Source: Roseobacter sp. MH60115
GTDB taxonomy: Bacteria > Pseudomonadota > Alphaproteobacteria > Rhodobacterales > Rhodobacteraceae
Assembly: GCF_015644665.1 (NCBI RefSeq)
Contig: NZ_JADOBQ010000007.1
Coordinates: forward strand, 1-64,000
Direction of reading: 5' to 3'
DNA: 64,000 bases
A program made the translations under genes and the position numbers. Below the pieces are notes generated by a model, which was given only the letters and a program-made list of their open reading frames with translations, was not told where the DNA came from and did not search any database. Shown here one piece after another: positions 48,677 through 55,877 of this stretch (the first letter of the stretch is position 1; every line of letters starts with the position of its first letter).

Positions 48677-48890
48677 GGAACTGCCCTCATTTTATGTGAT
48701 GTACGGCCATTGGCCGGTACTGCCTCGGAAACGGGCTGATGTGTCAGCCTCTTTTCGGCTCGGTCTGGAAAACCCGCCGCTTTTCAATGTGGTTCCCTGA
48801 TTTGCGTCCGATTGAACGATTCTGTCAAGCTTGAAGTAATTTGAGCGCTGATGTCGCCCCTATAATCAGAAAGAAAAACTGGTTTAAAGG

Positions 48891-48974
48891 TATTGGGGGA
48901 CGTTGAGTATGTCCCCTATTTCCATGGTTTTGTCCCCCAATAGGATGTGGTGTGATAAAAACTGTCCCCCAATA
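48891..48974. repeat. Iteron-like repeats of GTCCCCCAATA
   Basis: Exact 11-mers: inverted at 48891-48901 (TATTGGGGGAC), direct at 48932-48942 and 48964-48974 (each preceded by T). The last two are 32 bp apart, about three helix turns. GTCCCCTATT at 48911-48920 looks like a degenerate copy. Confidence 0.7.
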
Positions 48975-49142
48975 TCTCGTCCTATCACGGAGGGCAGTGT
49001 CTCCCGCAGGGAATCACCGCTGTAGTGCATATCATCCTTTGTTCCCACGTTGCCCGTGTCTGCGGAAATCTGCTCTTGTGACCATATTCGCTTTTGCATT
49101 TTTCTCCAAATCCGCGTAAATCTGGAAAAAACAAGAATTAGC

Positions 49143-49156
49143 GTCCCCGCGGGGAC
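49143..49156. promoter_or_regulatory. Partition-type palindrome 1 (upstream of parA)
   Basis: GTCCCCGCGGGGAC, 20 bp before the parA ATG; the only one of six copies outside coding sequence, well placed for autoregulation. Confidence 0.7.
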
Positions 49157-49175
49157 AGAAGATAACAGGCATTCC

Positions 49176-50480
49176 ATGTTTACACATACGGATCTGGCAC
49201 GGCTGCAGGCGCAATCGCTTAAGATGCAGGGGTTCATTCGGCAGCAGACCTATAGCCCGCAGAACGAAAAGACCCTGCGCCGCTTTTCCAGCTGGGAAGT
49301 GGCCGAGCTGATCTTCAAGGTGAACCAGTCCACGATGCGGGGGCGGCTGGCAGCAGACCCTACCCTGCCCCAGGGCACGGTAGAGGCCGATGGCCGCCAG
49401 CATTGGTACAGCCTCGAAGAGATCAACGAGCTGCGCCGCCGTCTCAAGGTGAACCGCAAGTCTCTGATGCCTTACCGACCGGACGGCAAACGGGCGATGC
49501 GCGCCGCCATCGCGAATTTCAAAGGCGGCGCGGGCAAGTCCACTGTCGCCCTGCACTTTGCCCATGCCGCGGCCCTGGACGGCTACCGCGTACTCTGCGT
49601 GGATTTTGACCCGCAGGCCACGCTCAGCCATTCGATGGGCCTCAGTGATGTGGCCGAGGAGTACACCGTCTGGGGCATCATGGCGCGCGATCTGGCGAGC
49701 GAGACGGAGCGGATGAACCGTGCCAGCCAAGGGGCGGAGAGCGGCACCGCCCTTCCCCAACGCCGCCTGCCCGCCAGCATCACCGACATGGGGCTTGCCG
49801 ACCTGCGTGCGGCGGATTTCATCAAGCCCACGAACTGGCCGACCATCGATATCGTGCCCTCCTGCGCCAATGCGGCCTTTGTGGAGTTTGCCTCTGCCCA
49901 ATACCGGCATCTGAACCCCGAATGGTCGTTCTTTGCTGCTGTCTCGCGCTTCCTTGATCAACTGCCTGCGGATGCCTATGATCTGGTGCTGTTCGACTGC
50001 CCGCCCGCCATTGGGTATCAGTCGATGAACGCGGTCTTCGCCGCCGACATGCTCTACATCCCCTCTGGTCCGGGCTATTGGGAGTACGACAGCACCACGT
50101 CATTCATCGGTCAGCTGTCCGAGGCGTTGGAGGATCTCAGCCGCTTCAACGGCCTTGTCCCCGCGGGGACAATGAACCTGCCCAAGGCGTTTCTGGACCT
50201 GCGGTTCCTGCTCACTAGGTTCGAGCCCAACAACGACCTGCACCGCGCGATGCAGCAGGCCTTCATCAAGGTCTGGGGCGATAGAGTGGCCGAACACCCG
50301 ATTGAGATGACCCGCGCGGTGGAGCAATCGGGCCGGTTCCTGTCCTCGATCTACGAGATCGACTACCGCGACATGACACGCGAAACCTGGCGGCGGGCCC
50401 GGGCGAGTTTCGATCAGGCCTACGGGGAGTTTCACAGACATCTCTGCGCGGCCTGGGATCAATTGGAGGATGAGGCATGA
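49176..50480 (+). CDS. parA: Plasmid partition ATPase ParA (RepA type)
   Basis: A 434-residue protein with an N-terminal DNA-binding region (about 20-95; RFSSWEVAELIFKVNQSTMRG is helix-turn-helix-like) and a deviant Walker ATPase from about residue 107. FKGGAGKST is at 115-123, VDFDPQATLS is Walker A', and LVLFDCPPAIGYQS is Walker B. It segregates plasmid copies together with ParB. Palindrome 2 lies inside it, read as VPAGT. It overlaps parB by 4 bp. Confidence 0.95.
   Translation: MFTHTDLARLQAQSLKMQGFIRQQTYSPQNEKTLRRFSSWEVAELIFKVNQSTMRGRLAADPTLPQGTVEADGRQHWYSLEEINELRRRLKVNRKSLMPYRPDGKRAMRAAIANFKGGAGKSTVALHFAHAAALDGYRVLCVDFDPQATLSHSMGLSDVAEEYTVWGIMARDLASETERMNRASQGAESGTALPQRRLPASITDMGLADLRAADFIKPTNWPTIDIVPSCANAAFVEFASAQYRHLNPEWSFFAAVSRFLDQLPADAYDLVLFDCPPAIGYQSMNAVFAADMLYIPSGPGYWEYDSTTSFIGQLSEALEDLSRFNGLVPAGTMNLPKAFLDLRFLLTRFEPNNDLHRAMQQAFIKVWGDRVAEHPIEMTRAVEQSGRFLSSIYEIDYRDMTRETWRRARASFDQAYGEFHRHLCAAWDQLEDEA
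50156..50171. promoter_or_regulatory. Partition-type palindrome 2 (inside parA)
   Basis: TGTCCCCGCGGGGACA, perfect over 16 bp; translated as V-P-A-G-T in a ParA loop after LSRFNGL. Confidence 0.7.
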
Positions 50481-51532
50481 GCAAGCGACGCGTCTTTGAC
50501 ATCGACTTCGACGAGGCGGCTGTCCCCGCGGGGACGGAAGAGGCCCCTGCCCGCCGTGGCCCCATGGCAGCGGCGATTTCCGAGAACGCGGATGCTCTGA
50601 GCGCGCGCCAGGCGGCAGAGGCCGAGATCCGGGCCGAGAATGATCGGCTCGCCCATGAATACGTGGCGCTCAAGAAAAACGGCCAGATTGTCGGGATGGT
50701 GGCGCTGGACCAGATCACGACGGTGAAACTGATCCGCGACCGGTCGGCGGATCGCGACCCTGATCTGGACGAGTTGAAAGCCTCCATTCTGGCCGTGGGC
50801 CTGTCCAATCCGATCCATGTGGAGGAAGTTGCCGACGGCTATGAGCTTATTCAAGGCTTTCGTCGTCTCAGCGCCTACCGCGAGCTTTTTGCCGAAACCG
50901 GTGAGGCGCGTTTTGCGCAGATCCCAGCGACGCTGCAGGCGCGCGGCGCGCAGCTCGATCACCTCTACCGGCGCATGGTCGATGAGAACCTCGTGCGGCG
51001 CGATATCTCCTTTGCGGAGATGGCGCAGCTGGCCATGTCCTATGCCAACCGGAGCGGGCAAAGCGTGGCGTCGGCGATCGAGGCGCTCTATGCCTCTGCC
51101 GGACGGCAGAAACGCAGCTACATCCGGCATTTTGCACAGCTGCTGACGGTGCTGGGCGGTGATTTGAAACACCCCGAGGGAATCCCCCGGGCCACGGGCT
51201 TGAGCCTGGTGAAACTGCTGGAGGAAAACCAGCGCTTTGCCGGACAGGTGCGCGCGGTGTTGAACAGCCAACCGGACCGCGATGCCGCCCTGGAACTCTC
51301 CTTGCTGCGCAGCGCCGTCAGTGGCGGGCAGGCTAAGCCGAAAAAAGCCAAGGCGCCGACGCCCAGATCGTCTGCCAAAACCACCATCAAACTGAACCGT
51401 CCGGAGGGGGTTGCGAAATGCACCGCGTCTTCTGGTCGGTTCGAGGTGACGCTGGATCACGATTTCGGATCCATCGAGCCGCGTCGGCTGGAGGCTGCCG
51501 CACGCGCGTTTCTGGACAGTCTCAAGGATTAG
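50477..51532 (+). CDS. parB: Plasmid partition protein ParB
   Basis: A 351-residue ParB/RepB protein. The ParB N-terminal nuclease-like domain covers about 70-165 (RSADRDPDLDELKASILAVGLSNPIHVEEV; GYELIQGFRRLSAYREL), with a central HTH (ISFAEMAQLAMSYANRSG) and a basic linker. It binds centromere sites for ParA. Palindrome 3 lies at residues 16-20. Its TAG stop overlaps the bchO stop on the other strand. Confidence 0.95.
   Translation: MSKRRVFDIDFDEAAVPAGTEEAPARRGPMAAAISENADALSARQAAEAEIRAENDRLAHEYVALKKNGQIVGMVALDQITTVKLIRDRSADRDPDLDELKASILAVGLSNPIHVEEVADGYELIQGFRRLSAYRELFAETGEARFAQIPATLQARGAQLDHLYRRMVDENLVRRDISFAEMAQLAMSYANRSGQSVASAIEALYASAGRQKRSYIRHFAQLLTVLGGDLKHPEGIPRATGLSLVKLLEENQRFAGQVRAVLNSQPDRDAALELSLLRSAVSGGQAKPKKAKAPTPRSSAKTTIKLNRPEGVAKCTASSGRFEVTLDHDFGSIEPRRLEAAARAFLDSLKD
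50522..50535. promoter_or_regulatory. Partition-type palindrome 3 (inside parB)
   Basis: GTCCCCGCGGGGAC with T before and G after; read as VPAGT in the N-terminal linker of ParB. Confidence 0.7.
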
Positions 51533-52392
51533 GTTTCCAGGAAATCTCTGATGTGTGCCACGACTTCTTTCGGCGCTTCTTCATGAGCGAGATGGCCGAG
51601 GCGCGGCAGGTCGATCACGCGTGCGTCACGCATGCGCTTTGCTGCTTCGTGAGAGACCTTTGCCGGGACCGCGCCATCCTTGCCGCCTGCGAGGAACAGC
51701 ACCTGGCTCGCAATCTCAGGCAGCGCGCGCGACAATTGGGTCAGGGACCATTGCGACATCATGAGCAATGTGGCGTCGACATGATCACGATCTGCCACCA
51801 GGCGGCGATAAAGATCCAGGCCCTCCGCGTCCAGTTCAGAGCCTGTACCCCTTATTAGAGCCTTGATCCGCGCCGGTGATGCGGCGGTGGCCGAGAACAG
51901 GCTGGCGCTGAACGGAATGGCCGCCAGCATCTTGGCGAGCGCGGGAAAGAGTACGCCAGCGATGCCGTCAAATGTGTCCAGTGCGGGATTGATGCCGGCA
52001 ATTCTGAGAGGTTGTCCCCGCGGGGACAGCATCAATTGCGACAGTCGCAACGCCAGCGCGCAGCCTGCGGAATGGCCGATGATGATGTCGGGGTGCCAGT
52101 CTTCCTGATCGCAGAGTGCCTTGATGTCTTCGGCCATGGGGTTCAGCCCGCACCGATGTCTGGCCCCCAGCTGCGTGAACCCTTGCCCGGGCAGGTCGAG
52201 CGCAACGATATGATAGCTTTCCCGAAGCTCGGCCATCAGCCCGCGCATGGAATGGGTGCTGCCCCCGGCACCGTGCAGCATCAGCATCGTCGGGCCTGCG
52301 CCGGTTTCCTGAATGTGCCATCTGTGCGGTGCGGCAAGCACCTGGCGTGACAGCGCCGCATTCGGCCAATCTGGAGGGGGTGGCCAACGCAT
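51529..52392 (-). CDS. bchO: Alpha/beta hydrolase BchO
   Basis: A 287-residue alpha/beta hydrolase, long associated with bchI-bchD as a putative Mg-chelatase accessory factor. LMLHGAGGSTHSMRGL is the oxyanion-hole region, IIGHSAGCALAL the nucleophile elbow (Ser in GHSAG), LAGGKDGAVPA the Asp strand and LGHLAHEEAP the His. Its precise reaction is not established. Palindrome 4 is read as SPRGQ after the nucleophile helix. It is the last gene of crtA-bchI-bchD-bchO, ending tail-to-tail on parB. Confidence 0.92.
   Translation of the reverse strand: MRWPPPPDWPNAALSRQVLAAPHRWHIQETGAGPTMLMLHGAGGSTHSMRGLMAELRESYHIVALDLPGQGFTQLGARHRCGLNPMAEDIKALCDQEDWHPDIIIGHSAGCALALRLSQLMLSPRGQPLRIAGINPALDTFDGIAGVLFPALAKMLAAIPFSASLFSATAASPARIKALIRGTGSELDAEGLDLYRRLVADRDHVDATLLMMSQWSLTQLSRALPEIASQVLFLAGGKDGAVPAKVSHEAAKRMRDARVIDLPRLGHLAHEEAPKEVVAHIRDFLET
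52013..52028. promoter_or_regulatory. Partition-type palindrome 4 (inside bchO)
   Basis: TGTCCCCGCGGGGACA, perfect over 16 bp, in a different reading phase from the other coding copies (S-P-R-G-Q). Confidence 0.7.
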
Positions 52393-52398
52393 GGGTCG

Positions 52399-54051
52399 CT
52401 ACCCCTGCAGAGTGGCGCTCACAGCGCCTGTGAGCGCCTGTGCGTCTGCGCGGGGCAATGGGAGGTACTGACCGTCGAATTGGCCTGCCAGGGCCTTCAG
52501 GCCTGCCTGTGGGCGCGCGGACATGTCGATGACCAGCGTCTGAATGCTGTGAGCACGAAAAACACGGGCCATCTGTTCGGCGTCCTCCATCGCTTGAGTG
52601 CGGTTCCTGCTGCCATCCAGCGCGATATTCGCGCGCCCGTCGGTCAGCACGATCAATGTGGGTGTGAGGCCCTTGCTGCGTGTCTGTGTGGCCAGCGCCA
52701 GCGCCTGCTGCAACCCGGTGGCCAAAGGCGTGCCGCCGCCGCCGGGCAGGCTGGCCAGACGCCGTTTGGTCTGCACCAGGGATCGGGTGGGCGGCAACAG
52801 CAGGTCGGCGGTCGTTCCTCTGAAAGAGATCAGCGCCACGTGATCACGCGCCGCATAGGCCTGTGCCAGCAGCAGTTCAACGGCGCCCTTGGCTTCGTTC
52901 AGGCGGGATACGGCGGCGGAGCCGGAGGCGTCCACGGCAAAGATCAACAGCCGGTCGGACTGCTCGACATAGCGTTTCAGCCGGATATCAGACGGGCGGA
53001 TCAGCAATCCCGGCGTATCCGGCTGGGCCTTGCGTCGGATCGGCTGCCACGGCGCGGCGGCGCGCAGGGTCGCTATGAGATCGATCCGGCTGCGGCCGTC
53101 CAGCCTGCCGGGCCGGGAGGGCAGGGGCCGTCCCCGCCGATTGCCCTTGCGCTTTTGGCCCGCGCCGTCTCCGCCCATGCGCCGTCCTGTCCCCGCGGGG
53201 ACAAGCCCGGCCAGAAGGTCCGGCGGCAGAAGCGCCCGCACCGCTTCAACCAGCATGTCGCCTTCTGGCATGGGGGACGACGCGTCGCTTTCAGCTTCTT
53301 GGCTCGTTTCGGGATTGGGGGGTGGGGGCACCTGGTTTTCCGGTTCGGCTTGCGGCAGGCGTGTTGCCCGGTGCGGGAACACGAGAAGGGCCGCGACCTC
53401 CAGATCCGTCTGTTCCAGACATGTGCGCTTATGGGTGGCGGCGTGCACGCGGGCGACACGCAAGGCCATCAGCGGCGCGCGCAGGCTGTCGATGCCAAAC
53501 TGGGCCGCCAGCAGGGTCAGCGTCTCTGCATCCGCCGCGGAGGCCGTCACCGCTGCGGGCGTCACCGACAGTGTCCCCGCGGGGACAACCCGCCAGTCTT
53601 TTGGCATACGACCCTCTGGCGCGATGTGAAACGGCAGGCGTTCGGCGAGTGCAGGGGGGAGGGTTTCGTCCGGCTCGGCCCCCTCGTCCAGCGCGATGAG
53701 GCAATGACCGACATCGCGATCCACCTGATGGGCCAGCTTGGCGGCCAGATCACTGCCGCAGCGCTCGGCCATCCCGACAACCATCGTGCTTGGATCAGAT
53801 AATATTCCTTTATTTTCAATTACTTGAATGGAGTTCAAGGTTGCGCTGAGGTCGACACCTCCAAACAGTTGTTCATCGGAAATAGAGGGATGGATTCTGC
53901 GCATGTTCAGCGGTTGTAAGATGTTGAGCAGTCGGTCGCGATCCGGGCTGGCACGCATACGGATGGTCGCGCCCGCCAGGTATCCGGGGGCGGACAGCAG
54001 CAGGCGCAGGCAGAGCGCCGCGCGCGCCCAGCTGTCCGCGTCCGGCGTCAC
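52399..54051 (-). CDS. bchD: Magnesium chelatase subunit D
   Basis: A 550-residue protein with an N-terminal AAA-like domain lacking a good P-loop, a Pro/acid-rich linker (about 235-265), and a C-terminal integrin-I (VWA) domain with MIDAS residues DASGS at 374-378 and VLTDGRANI further on. It pairs with BchI hexamers to drive Mg insertion by BchH. The start is GTG at 54051, overlapping the bchI stop. It holds palindromes 5 and 6, read as VPAGT at residues 284-288 and 156-160. Confidence 0.95.
   Translation of the reverse strand: MTPDADSWARAALCLRLLLSAPGYLAGATIRMRASPDRDRLLNILQPLNMRRIHPSISDEQLFGGVDLSATLNSIQVIENKGILSDPSTMVVGMAERCGSDLAAKLAHQVDRDVGHCLIALDEGAEPDETLPPALAERLPFHIAPEGRMPKDWRVVPAGTLSVTPAAVTASAADAETLTLLAAQFGIDSLRAPLMALRVARVHAATHKRTCLEQTDLEVAALLVFPHRATRLPQAEPENQVPPPPNPETSQEAESDASSPMPEGDMLVEAVRALLPPDLLAGLVPAGTGRRMGGDGAGQKRKGNRRGRPLPSRPGRLDGRSRIDLIATLRAAAPWQPIRRKAQPDTPGLLIRPSDIRLKRYVEQSDRLLIFAVDASGSAAVSRLNEAKGAVELLLAQAYAARDHVALISFRGTTADLLLPPTRSLVQTKRRLASLPGGGGTPLATGLQQALALATQTRSKGLTPTLIVLTDGRANIALDGSRNRTQAMEDAEQMARVFRAHSIQTLVIDMSARPQAGLKALAGQFDGQYLPLPRADAQALTGAVSATLQG
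53188..53203. promoter_or_regulatory. Partition-type palindrome 5 (inside bchD)
   Basis: TGTCCCCGCGGGGACA, perfect over 16 bp, in the linker between the AAA-like and VWA domains. Confidence 0.7.
53572..53587. promoter_or_regulatory. Partition-type palindrome 6 (inside bchD)
   Basis: TGTCCCCGCGGGGACA, perfect over 16 bp, encoding VPAGT after KDWRV; 384 bp from copy 5, much like the 365 bp between copies 2 and 3. Confidence 0.7.
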
Positions 54052-55052
54052 CCCAGAACCTCGTCGACGGTGCGCAGGACGCGGGTTCCGGATCCGGCTT
54101 CATCCAGCGGATCGCGGCGCAGGCGGTGGGAGAGGGCAGAGGGGGCGACGGCCCGCAAATGGTCACGGCTCAGTTTCCGCTTTCCCTGATAGGCGGCCAG
54201 TGCGCGGGCGGTGCGCAGCAGCGTCAATTCTCCACGCAGCCCGTCGGAGCCAAGAGCGATGCAAAGGGCGGCGCAATCCTCCAGAATAGGCTCAGGGGTT
54301 GCGATTTTTGGCAGCCGTTTGCGGGCCTTCAGGATCGTGTCGCGGATTTTTGCATCCTCGGCACCATAGTGGGCCATGAACGCGGCGTGATCGGTCTCGA
54401 AGGAATCGCGGCGTTTGATCACCTCGACCCGTTCGGCCACATCATTGGGGGACCGTACTTCGACGGACAGGCCAAACCGGTCGAGCAGTTGCGGGCGCAA
54501 TTCGCCCTCTTCGGGATTGCCGGATCCGACCAGCACGAAACGCGCGGCATGGCGGATCGACAGCCCTTCGCGTTCCACGACGTTCTCGCCGGATTGCGCG
54601 ACGTCCAGCAGCAGATCGACGATGTGATCCTCCAGCAGGTTGACCTCGTCGATGTAGAGATAGCCGCGATTGGCGCGCGCCAGCAGGCCGGGTTCAAACG
54701 CCTTCTCGCCGCGCGTCAGGGCGCGTTCGATGTCCAGCGCGCCGACCACCCGGTCTTCGGTGGCGCCAAGCGGCAAGTCGATGACGGGCGTCGGGCGGGA
54801 GACCAGCTTTTTCGACCCTAACTCGGCCCATGCGGGGCATTCGGCGCTTTTGGCGGAGTTGACGGGGCAGCTTTCAACGGCTCGGATGGGGGGCAGCAGG
54901 GCCGCCAGGGCCCGCACGGCGGTGGATTTGCCGGTGCCCCGGTCGCCAAAAACCAGAACACCACCGATGCCGGGATCAACCGCCGTCAGCACCATGGCCT
55001 GTTTCATGGCCTCCTGACCGACGATGGCAGAGAAAGGGAAGGGGGTGTTCAT
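54048..55052 (-). CDS. bchI: Magnesium chelatase ATPase subunit I
   Basis: A 334-residue AAA+ ATPase. FPFSAIVGQEAMKQAM is the conserved start, Walker A GDRGTGKST is at 36-44, Walker B appears in LYIDEVNLLEDHIVDLLLD, and sensor residues in LVGSGNPEEGELRPQLLDRF. It powers Mg2+ insertion with BchD and BchH. The ATG at 55052 overlaps the crtA stop by 4 bp. Confidence 0.97.
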   Translation of the reverse strand: MNTPFPFSAIVGQEAMKQAMVLTAVDPGIGGVLVFGDRGTGKSTAVRALAALLPPIRAVESCPVNSAKSAECPAWAELGSKKLVSRPTPVIDLPLGATEDRVVGALDIERALTRGEKAFEPGLLARANRGYLYIDEVNLLEDHIVDLLLDVAQSGENVVEREGLSIRHAARFVLVGSGNPEEGELRPQLLDRFGLSVEVRSPNDVAERVEVIKRRDSFETDHAAFMAHYGAEDAKIRDTILKARKRLPKIATPEPILEDCAALCIALGSDGLRGELTLLRTARALAAYQGKRKLSRDHLRAVAPSALSHRLRRDPLDEAGSGTRVLRTVDEVLG

Positions 55053-55765
55053 AGATGCAGATCCAACGTGTCGAGCGGGCTTTTGCCGCCCCAGGAGCCG
55101 GTCTCGCCGAGAATGGCGAAACGGGCATAGAGTTCTTCGGAAAACCAGTTCCCGTCCCGTACGGCGCGAATGGCCGCCGCATGGGGCCCGTTTTCGCGGG
55201 CAAATCCGGCCATGGCGCTGGCATCCGGCCAGATGGAGAAAGTGATCTGGTGCAACAGCGGCACCTCGCCAATACCGATCTTGAAGGCGACGTTCCGGTC
55301 TGCCCCGATCATCCGGCTGATATCCGGCACACGCCGCCAGAAGTTGAGCGCGATGGCGGGCTTGATTGTTGCGCGGGTCAGGGCGGCGAGGGGGCCTTTG
55401 GGCGTTTTCGCAGTGGCATGAAAGGGCGTTTTTCCCGACCACTGACCCCGCGCTGACGTCGTTTCCAAAAATATCGTCCAGTTTTCCGACGCGCGACGGC
55501 GATAGCGCGTGTAGATCCGGGCGCTTTCGATCTGGGTGCGGGCCGTCATCTCATCCGGCCAACTGGCCAGAATCGCGTAGACGGCGGTGTTGGGCAGGGG
55601 CGTGAAGCCTTCGCCCGTACCGGAGCCGCAGAGCTTCCAGAAACCGATGCCCGGCACCTTTGGCAGGGCAAAGCGTGCAAAGCCCATCATCGCAAGTGCC
55701 CAGAGCCGCGCGGTTGGGCGTGCAAAGCGAAAAAAGCTCAAAGATACAATGGGTGTGTCGGTCAT
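55049..55765 (-). CDS. crtA: Spheroidene monooxygenase
   Basis: A 238-residue enzyme that introduces the 2-keto group, turning spheroidene into spheroidenone when oxygen is present. Recognisable family segments: VSLSFFRFARPTARLWALAMMG, IGFWKLCGSGTGEGFTP and FSIWPDASAMAGFAR. Start MTDTPIVSL at 55765. It heads the crtA-bchIDO operon, divergent from crtI across two or three PpsR-type sites. Confidence 0.95.
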   Translation of the reverse strand: MTDTPIVSLSFFRFARPTARLWALAMMGFARFALPKVPGIGFWKLCGSGTGEGFTPLPNTAVYAILASWPDEMTARTQIESARIYTRYRRRASENWTIFLETTSARGQWSGKTPFHATAKTPKGPLAALTRATIKPAIALNFWRRVPDISRMIGADRNVAFKIGIGEVPLLHQITFSIWPDASAMAGFARENGPHAAAIRAVRDGNWFSEELYARFAILGETGSWGGKSPLDTLDLHL

Positions 55766-55787
55766 TGCGCGCGGTATTTGTCCCAAG

Positions 55788-55805
55788 TGTCAAGTAAGTC
55801 TGACA
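55788..55805. promoter_or_regulatory. Candidate PpsR operator A (crtA/crtI)
   Basis: TGTCAAGTAAGTCTGACA, a full TGTC-N10-GACA palindrome 23 bp upstream of crtA. Confidence 0.8.
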
Positions 55806-55834
55806 CGCAAAAGCGCGAATTGGAAGAACGCAAT

Positions 55835-55852
55835 TGTCAAGTTAACTAGACA
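55835..55852. promoter_or_regulatory. Candidate PpsR operator B (crtA/crtI)
   Basis: TGTCAAGTTAACTAGACA, with GTTAAC at its exact centre; 11 bp upstream of the crtI start and 29 bp from operator A. Confidence 0.8.
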
Positions 55853-55859
55853 CATCTAC

Positions 55860-55877
55860 TGTATGAATGTGATGACA
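55860..55877. promoter_or_regulatory. Weak PpsR-like palindrome over the crtI start codon
   Basis: TGTATGAATGTGATGACA fits TGT-N12-ACA but includes the first crtI codons; 7 bp after operator B, the spacing used for cooperative pairs. May be coincidence. Confidence 0.3.

Larger units (their letters stand above)
48677..49175. other. Candidate replication origin between initiator and parA
   Basis: A 500-bp non-coding spacer between the divergent initiator and parA genes. It contains iteron-like GTCCCCCAATA repeats (48891-48974) beside an AT-rich stretch (about 48860-48895 and 49080-49140), and the first partition-type palindrome at 49143. The combination is what is expected of a plasmid origin. 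Confidence 0.7.
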
